Below are positions 42,665-51,006 of a stretch of 64,000 bases of DNA, piece after piece (position 1 is the stretch's first letter; every line of letters starts with the position of its first letter). The stretch spans positions 1-64,000 of the forward strand of contig JAXMEQ010000004.1 in NCBI GenBank assembly GCA_046348225.1. The letters run 5' to 3'. The position numbers were made by a program, and so were the translations under genes. Source of the DNA: JAXMEQ01 sp046348225. Lineage in GTDB: Bacteria; Pseudomonadota; Gammaproteobacteria; Burkholderiales; Burkholderiaceae_C. The notes below the pieces were generated by a model. It was not told the origin of the DNA and searched no databases. It saw nothing but the letters and a program-made list of their open reading frames with translations.

Positions 42665-43339
42665 ATGCGGATTCTGATTGCCGAGGACGACCAGGTTCTG
42701 GCCGACGGCCTGCTTCGCACCCTGCGCGCCTCGGGCGCGGCCGTGGACCATGTGGCCAGCGGAACGGAAGCCGACGCCGCGCTGATGACCAACAACGAAT
42801 TTGACCTGCTGATCCTGGACCTCGGCTTGCCGAAAATGCACGGCCTGGAAGTGCTGCGCAAACTGCGCGGCCGCGGCTCGGCGCTGCCGGTGCTGATCCT
42901 CACCGCGGCCGACAGCGTGGAAGAGCGCGTCAAGGGGCTGGACTATGGTGCAGACGACTACATGGCCAAGCCGTTCAGCCTGCAGGAGCTGGAGGCACGG
43001 GTACGTGCCCTGATCCGCCGCGGCATGGGCGGCACCAGCAGCACCATCAAGCATGGCCCGCTGGTGTACGACCAGGCCGGGCGCGTCGCCACGATCGACG
43101 GCAAGATGGTCGAGCTGTCGGCGCGCGAACTGGGCCTGCTCGAAGTGCTGCTGCAGCGCGCCGGACGGCTGGTCAGCAAGGACCAGCTGGTGGAGCGGCT
43201 GTGCGAATGGGGCGAGGAAGTCAGCAACAACGCGATCGAGGTCTATATCCACCGGCTGCGCAAGAAGATTGAGAAAGGGCCCATCCGCATTGCCACCGTG
43301 CGCGGGCTGGGCTACTGCCTCGAAAAAATCAACCCGTGA
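42665..43339 (+). CDS. OmpR-family response regulator (TctD/QseB-like)
   Basis: A 224-residue regulator with EDD, LLILDLGLPKMHGLEVL (phosphoacceptor aspartate), LILTAAD and DYMAKPF in the receiver and a winged-helix domain ending RIATVRGLGYCL. The start ATG at 42665 follows a GGAGA site. The stop overlaps the kinase start as GTGA. The kinase partner has a TctE-like sensor domain, so TctD-like function in carboxylate sensing is plausible, but no tct transport genes are nearby. Confidence 0.92.
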   Translation: MRILIAEDDQVLADGLLRTLRASGAAVDHVASGTEADAALMTNNEFDLLILDLGLPKMHGLEVLRKLRGRGSALPVLILTAADSVEERVKGLDYGADDYMAKPFSLQELEARVRALIRRGMGGTSSTIKHGPLVYDQAGRVATIDGKMVELSARELGLLEVLLQRAGRLVSKDQLVERLCEWGEEVSNNAIEVYIHRLRKKIEKGPIRIATVRGLGYCLEKINP

Positions 43340-44802
43340 AAATTTTCCAGCGCGAGCAGCGTTCCCTGTTCGGGGAAATCCTGGACTGGATGCTCACGCC
43401 GCTCATGCTGCTGCTGCCTGTGGCGCTGGCGCTAACCTGGCTGGTGGCGCAAAGCATTGCCGGCAAGCCGTTTGACCGCGCCCTCGAATACAACGTGCGG
43501 GTGCTGGCCCAGCTGGTCAACGTGCAGAACCAGCGCGTGCAGTTCAACCTGCCGCAGCCCGCGCGCGAAATCCTGCGCGCCGACGACTCCGACCTGATCT
43601 ACTACCAGGTGCTGGGGCCACGCGGCGAGCTGCTCAGCGGCGAGCGCGACCTGCCCCTCCCTTCCGAGGAAGACAAGCCGCTGCCCGGCGACGCGCCGCT
43701 GCGCGACGTGTACCTGCGCGACGCCGAGATGCGCGGGCTTGACGTGCGCGTGGCCTACACCTGGGTGCGGCTGGACCTACCCGGCGACCCGCTGGCCCTG
43801 GTGCAGGTGGCCGAGACGCGCGAGAAGCGCTCGGTGCTGGCCACCGAAATCATCAAGGGCGTGCTGCTGCCCCAGCTGGTCCTGCTGCCGCTGGCCGTGC
43901 TGCTGGTGTGGCTGGCGCTGGTGCGCGGCATCAAGCCCCTGTCGCAGCTGGAGGAGCGCATCCGCGCGCGCAAGCCCGATGACCTGAGCCCGCTGGACGA
44001 CCATGCCGTGCCCATGGAAGTGGCGCCGCTGGTGTCATCGGTCAACGACCTGCTGACGCGCCTGAAGGACTCCATCGCCACGCAAAAGCGGTTTCTGGCC
44101 GACGCCGCCCACCAGCTCAAGACCCCGCTGGCCGGCCTGCGCATGCAGGCCGACCTGGCCCAGCGCGAGGGTGGCAGCGCGGACGAGCTCAAGCAGTCGC
44201 TTCAGCAGATCGGCCGCTCCAGCATCCGCGCCACCCACACGGTGAACCAGCTGCTGGCGCTGGCCCGCGCGGAAAGCAGCAGCGCCGCCATCGCGCGCCT
44301 GCCGTGCGACCTGGCTGAACTCACCACCCAGGTGGTGCGCGACCTGGTGCCGCGCGCGCTGGACCGCCACATCGACCTGGGCTACGACGGCGCACAGCCC
44401 GGCGCCCGCGGCGTGCAGCTGGCCGGCAATCCGACCCTGCTGACCGAGATGATCCGCAACCTGCTGGACAACGCCATCCTGTACACCCCGTCCAGCCCCG
44501 AAAAGCCGGGGGTGATCACGGCGCGCGTGCTGGCCGACCCGTTTGGCCATGTGCTGATCCTGCAGGTCGAAGACTCGGGCCCGGGCATTCCCGAGGCCGA
44601 GCGCGACCTGGTGTTCCAGCCGTTCTACCGGGCCCTGGGCACCAACGTCGACGGCTCCGGCCTGGGCTTGCCGATCGTGCTGGAAATCGCCAACCAGCAC
44701 GGCGCGTCGATCACGCTCGAAGACGCCCACCCGGGCCAGGCCTTCCCGGGGCTGCTGGTCACGCTGCGGTTTTCCACCGCCGATCAGGCGGCCGGCGAAT
44801 AG
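43336..44802 (+). CDS. sensor histidine kinase (TctE-like)
   Basis: A 488-residue kinase starting at GTG 43336. The first membrane helix is at about residues 20-42 (LTPLMLLLPVALALTWLVAQ). The periplasmic domain (about 45-165), rich in acidic residues, resembles the two-component sensor kinase N-terminal family of TctE. The second helix is near LLPQLVLLPLAVLLVWLAL. The H-box DAAHQLKTPLAGLRMQ, the N-box LLDNAILYTP and the G-boxes EDSGPGIPE and GSGLGLPIV are intact. The 3' end overlaps the convergent GST gene by 19 bp. Confidence 0.92.
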   Translation: MKIFQREQRSLFGEILDWMLTPLMLLLPVALALTWLVAQSIAGKPFDRALEYNVRVLAQLVNVQNQRVQFNLPQPAREILRADDSDLIYYQVLGPRGELLSGERDLPLPSEEDKPLPGDAPLRDVYLRDAEMRGLDVRVAYTWVRLDLPGDPLALVQVAETREKRSVLATEIIKGVLLPQLVLLPLAVLLVWLALVRGIKPLSQLEERIRARKPDDLSPLDDHAVPMEVAPLVSSVNDLLTRLKDSIATQKRFLADAAHQLKTPLAGLRMQADLAQREGGSADELKQSLQQIGRSSIRATHTVNQLLALARAESSSAAIARLPCDLAELTTQVVRDLVPRALDRHIDLGYDGAQPGARGVQLAGNPTLLTEMIRNLLDNAILYTPSSPEKPGVITARVLADPFGHVLILQVEDSGPGIPEAERDLVFQPFYRALGTNVDGSGLGLPIVLEIANQHGASITLEDAHPGQAFPGLLVTLRFSTADQAAGE

Positions 44803-45446
44803 AGGTTGAGCTGCAGGCGCTCGCGCGCGATGGCACGGGCCACCGCTGGCAGAGCCGCCACCCGCTGCACGTGCGCCCACAGCTGCGGGTAGCCCGTGGG
44901 GTCAATGCCGGCAATGCCGCCCCAGCGCAGCAGGGTGAGGGCGTACGCATCGAGCGGGCCGAACCTTTCACCGCCCAGCCAGGCCTGGCCTTGCGCCAGC
45001 GCACGGCCCACCAAGGTTTCCAGCTCGTCCAGCATGCCGGCGTACAGCGTGGTGTTGTAGGCCTTCAGGTCGGCATGCAGTTCAGGCTTGTCGGTGAACT
45101 TGTGCGGCATGAAGATGTGGGTGAACGTGGGGTGCACCGTGTTGTTCATCCAAGCCAGGGTTTCGATCACGCGGGCCCGCGCCAGCGGCGCATGCGGCAG
45201 GAATCCGGCCTGCGGAAAGCGCGCGTCGAGGTAGTTCACGATGGCCAGGATCTGCGTAATGGTTTCGCCGCCATCCACCAGCACGGGCACCTGGCTGCGC
45301 GGGTTGATGGCCTTGTACTCGGGGCTGTAGTTTTCCCGCTTGTGCAGCTTCACCAGGACCGGCTCGAACGGCTCCCCGGCCACCTCCAGCAGGGTGTGCG
45401 GCACAAACGAGCAGGCGCCGGGCGCGAAATAGAGTTTGAGCGTCAT
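44784..45446 (-). CDS. glutathione S-transferase family protein
   Basis: A 220-residue GST. The thioredoxin-like N-terminal domain starts MTLKLYFAPGACSFVPHTLL, where the serine after the cysteine is a candidate glutathione-activating residue as in beta-class enzymes. NPRSQVPVLVDGGETITQ is the glutathione-binding loop, and the rest is the helical domain. Specific substrates are unknown. It ends inside the convergent kinase gene. Confidence 0.88.
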   Translation of the reverse strand: MTLKLYFAPGACSFVPHTLLEVAGEPFEPVLVKLHKRENYSPEYKAINPRSQVPVLVDGGETITQILAIVNYLDARFPQAGFLPHAPLARARVIETLAWMNNTVHPTFTHIFMPHKFTDKPELHADLKAYNTTLYAGMLDELETLVGRALAQGQAWLGGERFGPLDAYALTLLRWGGIAGIDPTGYPQLWAHVQRVAALPAVARAIARERLQLNLYSPAA

Positions 45447-45461
45447 GCGAAGTCTCCCGTT

Positions 45462-46121
45462 TCAGCGACAGCTGCGCAACGGCTTGCCATTGAGCAGCGG
45501 CTTGAGCTCTTCCAGCCGCGGGCGCAGCGCCTCGTCCACGAGGGGCAGCTTGAGGGACTGGCCACGCACTTCAGGCCGCTCCTGGGCCACCCGGGCGGTG
45601 CGCACGCCGCGCTGGGCCAGCCGGTCCAGTTGCTGCTGGGCCGCCGCCTGGCTGGTGAAGCCGCCGAGCGACAGTCCGGGCTCCATGGCGGCATTGGACA
45701 GGCCTTCGAAGGACACGCCGATCTGGCGCAGCTCTGCCTTCTTCTTGTTCACGGCCTCGGCGTTCGGGTACTTGCCCATGTAGATGATCCAGCGCGCGGG
45801 CTCCACCACCTCCTCCAGCTGCCAGCTGCCGGGGGGCAGCAGGGGTTCCAGCGACGGACGCAGGGCCGCGACCTGCTTCTCGTCAAACAGTCCCGCCTGC
45901 AGGCACTCGGCCGCCCGCACCGCCGGTGGCGCACTCGTTTCGATGCGCCGCGCCTCGTCCGCCGACAGCAGGCGCAGGGCTTCGGGGCGGATCTGCTGCT
46001 GCAGGCGCTGCGGCTCGGCCTGCTGCACGGGTGCCAGACCCCAGCTGCGCAGCAGCCCTTGCGACCACGCGAAGTACCCGCCATTGGCCAGCAACAGGAG
46101 CAGCACCACGAGCCGCAGCAT
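45462..46121 (-). CDS. SPOR-domain membrane protein
   Basis: A 219-residue protein with one N-terminal membrane helix (MLRLVVLLLLLANGGYFAW) and a C-terminal SPOR-like region (WIIYMGKYPNAEAVNKKKAE, with a second part SLGGFTSQAAAQQQLDRL). SPOR domains bind glycan strands lacking stem peptides at division sites, so a septal periplasmic role is likely. The ATG at 46121 lies just after the birA stop (46126), making it the second gene of a birA operon. Confidence 0.82.
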   Translation of the reverse strand: MLRLVVLLLLLANGGYFAWSQGLLRSWGLAPVQQAEPQRLQQQIRPEALRLLSADEARRIETSAPPAVRAAECLQAGLFDEKQVAALRPSLEPLLPPGSWQLEEVVEPARWIIYMGKYPNAEAVNKKKAELRQIGVSFEGLSNAAMEPGLSLGGFTSQAAAQQQLDRLAQRGVRTARVAQERPEVRGQSLKLPLVDEALRPRLEELKPLLNGKPLRSCR

Positions 46122-46125
46122 GGGG

Positions 46126-46896
46126 TCAGGCCCCGGCCGCGCCGATCGGGCGCACACTGACTTCAGAACTCGTGACGTGCTTCATTCCGCCGGGAGTATG
46201 CACCAGCAAGGCGCCGTCCTCGCCGACACCGCAAGCCGTCCCGGCCGTGCCGTCGCTGAGCTGCACGGCCTTGTTTTGCAGCGCGTCACGCGCCGCAAAA
46301 CGCCCACGGAAGGCGGCGAAGCCCTGCGCTTCAAAGGTCTGCAGCGCCTGCACCAGTGGCAGCGCCACGGCGCCCAGGGCCTGCGGCCCGTCCATGCCCG
46401 GATGCAGTTCCTGCAGCCAGGCCGGCGCCGTGACCAGGCCTTCGGCCGGCCGGGGCCCGATGTTGAGGCCCACGCCCACCACCGCAAAGCGTTCCACCGA
46501 CGCGCCGGCACTGGCAGTTTCAATCAGGATGCCCGCGAGCTTGCGGCCGTGCAGCCACAGGTCATTCGGCCACTTGAGCTGGATGGCCGGGTGCAGGCTT
46601 TCGGCCAGGCTCACGCCCACGGCCAGCGACAGGCCTGACCAGTCGCGCGGCGCCAGCGGCAGCCCGAGCGAAAAGGTGAGGGAACCCCCCGCGTCGCTGA
46701 CCCAGCCCCGCCCCAGGCGGCCCCGGCCTGCGGTTTGCTGCTCGGCCACCAGCAGCACCGGCGCCATGTCGCCGGCGCGGGCCCGGCGCATCAGCTCGCT
46801 GTTGGTCGAATCAACCTGCGGCAGCACCTCGACCGTGAAGCCGGGCAGCTGGGGCACCACCTGCTCCCAGACCGCTTCGGCGGGCCAGCGCAGCAT
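46126..46896 (-). CDS. birA: biotin--[acetyl-CoA-carboxylase] ligase
   Basis: A 256-residue biotin protein ligase that forms biotinyl-AMP and biotinylates the BCCP subunit. Seen are VDSTNSELMRRA, the nucleotide loop EQQTAGRGRLGRGW, LKWPNDLWLHGRKLAGILIE and VVGVGLNIG. The N-terminal DNA-binding domain of the E. coli repressor type is absent, so this is a monofunctional ligase with a short C-terminal domain. It is separated from the SET gene by 3 bp. Confidence 0.94.
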   Translation of the reverse strand: MLRWPAEAVWEQVVPQLPGFTVEVLPQVDSTNSELMRRARAGDMAPVLLVAEQQTAGRGRLGRGWVSDAGGSLTFSLGLPLAPRDWSGLSLAVGVSLAESLHPAIQLKWPNDLWLHGRKLAGILIETASAGASVERFAVVGVGLNIGPRPAEGLVTAPAWLQELHPGMDGPQALGAVALPLVQALQTFEAQGFAAFRGRFAARDALQNKAVQLSDGTAGTACGVGEDGALLVHTPGGMKHVTSSEVSVRPIGAAGA

Positions 46897-46899
46897 GCG

Positions 46900-47376
46900 T
46901 CAGCGCCCGCGCTTGGGCGCCAGCAGGGTGCCGCGGCACTTTGTCGCGCCGCACCAGCAGGGGTATTCGGCCTTGAGCTTCGGCGTGTAGCGCTCGTCGA
47001 TGATCAGGCCGTAGTCGTAGTTCAGTTCCTCACCGGCGCGGATGTTGCGCAGTGCCTTGATGAACACGCGGCCACCTTCCTCGTCGGCCTCGCAGTTCGG
47101 GTCGCAGCTGTGGTTGATCCAGCGCGACGAGTTGCCGCCATGCTTGGCGTCGATCACGCGCGATTCGTCGATGTGGAAATAGAAGGTATGGTTCGGGTCC
47201 TTCGGATCGTGCGGATGGCGGCGCTGGGCCTCCTTCCAGCTGATCACCTCGCCCACATATTCGATGATGGTTTCGCCCTCGGCGATGTCCTGCACGGCAA
47301 ACACCCCCTTGCCATGCACGCCGGAGCGGCGGGTCTGGATGCGGCGGGAGGCGCTGGACGGAACTTTTGCGGGCAT
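46900..47376 (-). CDS. SET-domain protein lysine methyltransferase-like
   Basis: A 158-residue stand-alone SET domain. The S-adenosylmethionine/lysine-site motifs are present: GKGVFAVQDIAEGETIIEYVG, RWINHSCDPNCEAD, GEELNYDYG and the post-SET cysteines CWCGATKCRG. The ATG at 47376 is used; frame upstream crosses the promoter. It could methylate a lysine-rich DNA-binding protein, and one such sequence is the Lys/Ala-rich linker of topB encoded on the other side of the divergent promoter, but that pairing is inference. Confidence 0.88.
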   Translation of the reverse strand: MPAKVPSSASRRIQTRRSGVHGKGVFAVQDIAEGETIIEYVGEVISWKEAQRRHPHDPKDPNHTFYFHIDESRVIDAKHGGNSSRWINHSCDPNCEADEEGGRVFIKALRNIRAGEELNYDYGLIIDERYTPKLKAEYPCWCGATKCRGTLLAPKRGR

Positions 47377-47399
47377 GGCCGAAACTCTGTTAAGTTGAA

Positions 47400-47431
47400 T
47401 GTGCACACGTGCGCGCGTACGCGTACGCGCG
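47400..47431. other. 32-bp alternating pyrimidine-purine tract in a divergent promoter
   Basis: Every base from 47400 to 47431 alternates pyrimidine and purine, mostly CG and CA/TG steps. The last 20 bp (CGCGCGTACGCGTACGCGCG) are perfectly self-complementary. Such tracts are favoured for left-handed Z-DNA or cruciform extrusion under negative supercoiling. It lies between the SET gene and the thioredoxin-topB pair. Confidence 0.85.
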
Positions 47432-47459
47432 AGGAAACCCGAGATTCTAAGGAACACCC

Positions 47460-47996
47460 ATGAACGCCACGACCCTGACACGCCGTGACCTGCTGGCCAG
47501 CCTGGCCCTGGCCGGCCCCGGCTGGGTGGCGGCACAGGGCAACAGCAGCAGCGCCCCCGGCGACGCCCGCGCCCCCGCGCTGCCCCGTCCCGGTGCGGCC
47601 CTGGCGCTGGCCGACCTGCCCCTGCTGGACGGGAGCATGTTCCGCGCCAGCGCGGCCGACGGCCAGGTGCTCGTGGTCTACTGGTGGGCCAGCTGGTGCC
47701 CGTTTTGTGCGGTGCAGAGCCCGCACATTGAAAAGCTCTGGCGCAAGGAGCGAACGCGCGGCCTGCAGGTGCTGGCACTGTCGATTGACCGGACCCGCGA
47801 GGCCGCGGCAGCTTACCTGCAGCAAAAGGGCTACACCTTCCCGGCGGCCATGCTCACGCCGGAAGTGGCTAAAGTGCTGCCCAAGCCCAAGGGCCTGCCC
47901 GTGGTGGTGGTGCGGGGCCGCGGCGGCAAGGTGGCATTTGCGGAGGCCGGGGAAATGTTCCCCGAAGACATCGAAGGATTGGCGAAGTTCCTATGA
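47460..47996 (+). CDS. TlpA-family thiol-disulfide reductase
   Basis: A 178-residue periplasmic thioredoxin-fold protein. The N-terminus TRRDLLASLALAGPGWVAAQ is a signal peptide with a twin-arginine-like start. The active site is ASWCPFC, and the cis-proline region GLPVVVV follows. It probably reduces disulfides in an exported protein; the substrate is unknown. The stop overlaps the topB start (ATGA), an unexpected pairing of a redox protein with a topoisomerase. Confidence 0.88.
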   Translation: MNATTLTRRDLLASLALAGPGWVAAQGNSSSAPGDARAPALPRPGAALALADLPLLDGSMFRASAADGQVLVVYWWASWCPFCAVQSPHIEKLWRKERTRGLQVLALSIDRTREAAAAYLQQKGYTFPAAMLTPEVAKVLPKPKGLPVVVVRGRGGKVAFAEAGEMFPEDIEGLAKFL

Positions 47997-50920
47997 CAAA
48001 GACGTTGGTGATTGCAGAAAAGCCGTCGGTGGCGCAGGACATCGTGCGTGCGCTCACGCCCGAAGCCGGCAAGTTCGAGAAGCACGACGAGTATTTCGAG
48101 AATGACCAGTACGTGGTGACCAGTGCGGTCGGCCACCTGGTGGAAATCCAGGCCCCCGAGGAGTTTGACGTCAAGCGCGGAAAGTGGAGCTTTGCCCACC
48201 TGCCGGTGATTCCGCCCTACTTTGACCTCAAGCCCGTGGACAAGACCAAGACCCGCCTGAATGCGGTGGTCAAGCAGGCCAAACGCAAGGACGTGACGGC
48301 CATCGTCAACGCCTGCGACGCGGGCCGCGAGGGCGAGCTGATCTTCCGTCTGATCGAGCAGTACGCGGGCGGCGCCAAGCCGCTGGGCAAGCCGGTCAAG
48401 CGCCTCTGGCTGCAGAGCATGACGCCGCAGGCCATCCGCGACGGCTTTGCCAGCCTGCGCACCGAAAAGCAGATGCAGGGCCTGGCCGACGCGGCGCGCA
48501 GCCGCTCAGAAGCCGACTGGCTGGTGGGCATCAACGGCACCCGCGCCATGACGGCCTTCAACAGCCGCGACGGCGGCTTCTTCCTCACGACCGTGGGCCG
48601 CGTGCAGACGCCCACGCTGGCGGTGGTGGTGGAGCGGGAAGAACAGATCCGCAAGTTCGTCAGCCGCGACTACTGGGAAATCCACGCCAGCTTCCTGGCC
48701 GAGGCCGGCGAATACCCGGCCAAGTGGATTAACCCGGACTGGAAGAAAGACCCCGACGACGCCGAAAAGAAGGCTGACCGCGTCTGGAGCCAGAAGGAAG
48801 CCCAGGCGATTGCCGACGCCGTGCGCGGCAAGGCGGCCACCGTCACCGAGGAGAGCAAGCCCACGACCCAGGCGGCGCCCGGCCTGTTTGACCTGACCAG
48901 CCTGCAGCGCGAGGCCAACGGCCGCTTCGGCTTTTCGGCCAAGACCACTCTGGCACTGGCCCAGAGCCTGTACGAGCGGCACAAGGCCCTGACCTACCCG
49001 CGAACCGACTCGCGCCACCTGCCCGAGGACTACCTGCCGGTGGTGAAAAGCACCTTCGAGATGCTGGCCGACAGCGGCATGAAGCACCTCGCGCCGCACG
49101 CCCTGACGGCGCTGAACAACAGCTACATCAAGCCCAGCAAGCGCGTGTTTGACAACGCCAAGGTGAGCGACCACTTCGCCATCATCCCCACCACGCAGGC
49201 GCCCAGCGGCCTGAGTGATGCCGAGCAGAAGCTCTATGACCTGGTGGTGCGCCGCTTCATGGCGGTGTTCTTCCCGAGCGCCGAATACCTGGTGACCACG
49301 CGCATCAGCCAGGCCGTGGGCCACAGCTTCAAGACCGAGGGCAAGGTGCTGGTCAAGCCCGGCTGGCTGGCCATCTACGGCAAGGAAGTGCTGGAAGAAG
49401 GCGACGAAAACAACAAGACCCTGGTGGCGGTGAAGCCCGGCGAAATGGTGCGCGCCGAGGTGGTGGAGCCCAAGGGCCTGAAAACCCGGCCGCCTGCACG
49501 CTACTCGGAAGCCACGCTGCTGGGCGCAATGGAAGGCGCCGGCAAGCTGGTGGAAGACGACGAGCTGCGCGAAGCCATGCAGGAAAAGGGCCTGGGCACG
49601 CCCGCCACGCGCGCCGCCACGATTGAAGGCCTGATCAACGAGAAATACATGATCCGCGACGGCCGCGAGCTGATCCCCACGGCCAAGGCCTTCCAGCTCA
49701 TGACGCTGCTGCGCGGCCTGGGCGTGGAAGAACTGTCCAAACCGGAACTGACCGGCGAGTGGGAATACAAGCTCGCGCAGATGGAGCACGGCAAGCTCAG
49801 CCGCGATGCCTTCATGCGCGAGATCGCCGAGATGACGAAGCACATCGTCAAGAAGGCCAAGGAATACGACCGCGACACCGTGCCGGGCGACTACGCCACC
49901 CTCAACACACCCTGCCCCAACTGCGGCGGTGTGGTGAAGGAAAACTACCGCCGCTATGCCTGCACCGGCAAGAGCGGTGAAGGCAGCGACGCCTGCGGCT
50001 TCTCGTTCGGCAAGACGCCGGCAGGGCGCACCTTCGAACTGGCCGAGGTGGAGGAATTCCTCGCCAACAAGAAGATCGGGCCGCTGGAGGGTTTCCGCTC
50101 CAAGGCGGGCTGGCCGTTCACCGCGGAAATCGTGCTCAAGTTCAGCGAGGAAGACAGGAACTGGAAGCTGGAATTCGATTTTGGCGACGACCGCGACGCC
50201 GCCGAAACCGGCGAGATCGTGGACTTCAGCGCCCAGCAGCCCCTGGGCAAATGCCCCAAGTGCGGCGGCATGGTGTTCGAGCACGGCAAGAACTATGTGT
50301 GCAACAAGTCGGTGCCCACGGCCGCCCAGCCCACGCCCAGCTGCGACTTCAAGACCGGGCAGATCATCCTGCAGCAGCCGGTGATGCGCGAGCAGATGAC
50401 CAAGCTGCTGGAAACCGGCAAGACCGACCTGCTCGACAAGTTTGTGAGCATGCGCACCCGCCGCGCGTTCAAGGCGCACCTGGTCTGGGACGCCGAGGCC
50501 GGCAAGGTGAACTTCGAGTTCGCGCCGTCCAAGTTCCCGCCGCGCAAGCCGCCGGCCGGCAAGACGGCAACCGCCAAAGAGCCGGCGGCCAAGTACGCGC
50601 CCGCGGCCAAAAAGGCCGCGACGAAGAAGGCCCCGGCCAAAAAAGCGCCCGCGGCCAAGAAAGCGGCAGCCCCCAAAAAGCCCCGCGCCACGGGCGCAGG
50701 CCTGAAGCCCAGCGAGGCGCTGGCGGCCGTGATCGGCGGCGAGAACGTGGCCCGCACCGAAGTCATCAAGAAGCTGTGGGACTACATCAAGGCCAACGGC
50801 CTGCAGGACGCCACCAACAAGCGCGCCATCAATGCCGATGCCAGGCTCAAGCCGGTGTTCGGCAAGGACCAGGTGACGATGTTCGAGCTGGCGGGCATTG
50901 TGGGCAAGCACCTGAGCTGA
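47993..50920 (+). CDS. topB: DNA topoisomerase III with C-terminal SWIB domain
   Basis: A 975-residue type IA topoisomerase that decatenates single-stranded intermediates. The Toprim site has VIAEKPSVAQDI and NACDAGREGELIFR, and the catalytic tyrosine is in ALTYPRTDSRHLP (about residue 334). Two zinc-ribbon-like modules follow (CPNCGGVV, CPKCGGMVF). Residues from about 860 to 900 form a Lys/Ala/Pro-rich, histone-H1-like linker, and about 902-975 form a SWIB/MDM2 domain (SEALAAVIG, VIKKLWDYIKANGLQD, DQVTMFELAGIV). This fusion is much longer than the 650-residue E. coli enzyme. Confidence 0.94.
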   Translation: MTKTLVIAEKPSVAQDIVRALTPEAGKFEKHDEYFENDQYVVTSAVGHLVEIQAPEEFDVKRGKWSFAHLPVIPPYFDLKPVDKTKTRLNAVVKQAKRKDVTAIVNACDAGREGELIFRLIEQYAGGAKPLGKPVKRLWLQSMTPQAIRDGFASLRTEKQMQGLADAARSRSEADWLVGINGTRAMTAFNSRDGGFFLTTVGRVQTPTLAVVVEREEQIRKFVSRDYWEIHASFLAEAGEYPAKWINPDWKKDPDDAEKKADRVWSQKEAQAIADAVRGKAATVTEESKPTTQAAPGLFDLTSLQREANGRFGFSAKTTLALAQSLYERHKALTYPRTDSRHLPEDYLPVVKSTFEMLADSGMKHLAPHALTALNNSYIKPSKRVFDNAKVSDHFAIIPTTQAPSGLSDAEQKLYDLVVRRFMAVFFPSAEYLVTTRISQAVGHSFKTEGKVLVKPGWLAIYGKEVLEEGDENNKTLVAVKPGEMVRAEVVEPKGLKTRPPARYSEATLLGAMEGAGKLVEDDELREAMQEKGLGTPATRAATIEGLINEKYMIRDGRELIPTAKAFQLMTLLRGLGVEELSKPELTGEWEYKLAQMEHGKLSRDAFMREIAEMTKHIVKKAKEYDRDTVPGDYATLNTPCPNCGGVVKENYRRYACTGKSGEGSDACGFSFGKTPAGRTFELAEVEEFLANKKIGPLEGFRSKAGWPFTAEIVLKFSEEDRNWKLEFDFGDDRDAAETGEIVDFSAQQPLGKCPKCGGMVFEHGKNYVCNKSVPTAAQPTPSCDFKTGQIILQQPVMREQMTKLLETGKTDLLDKFVSMRTRRAFKAHLVWDAEAGKVNFEFAPSKFPPRKPPAGKTATAKEPAAKYAPAAKKAATKKAPAKKAPAAKKAAAPKKPRATGAGLKPSEALAAVIGGENVARTEVIKKLWDYIKANGLQDATNKRAINADARLKPVFGKDQVTMFELAGIVGKHLS

Positions 50921-50936
50921 CCGCCGTCGCGGGGTT

Positions 50937-50994
50937 GCTATGATTTTCATAGCGCCTCACGCAGTTTTGATGCGGCTTGCGGGCTCTTTTGGCC
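50937..50994 (+). repeat. 57-bp dispersed palindromic element, copy F, between convergent genes
   Basis: The perfect stem GCTATGATTTTCATAGC is followed by GCCTCACGCAGTTTTGATGC, then a GCGGCTTGCGGGC segment and TTTTGGCC. It lies between topB and the MFS gene, which converge, so it may also serve as a bidirectional stem-loop. Its element frame reads AMIFIAPHAVLMRLAGSFG. Confidence 0.88.
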
Positions 50995-51006
50995 TGTTTG
51001 CGTGGC

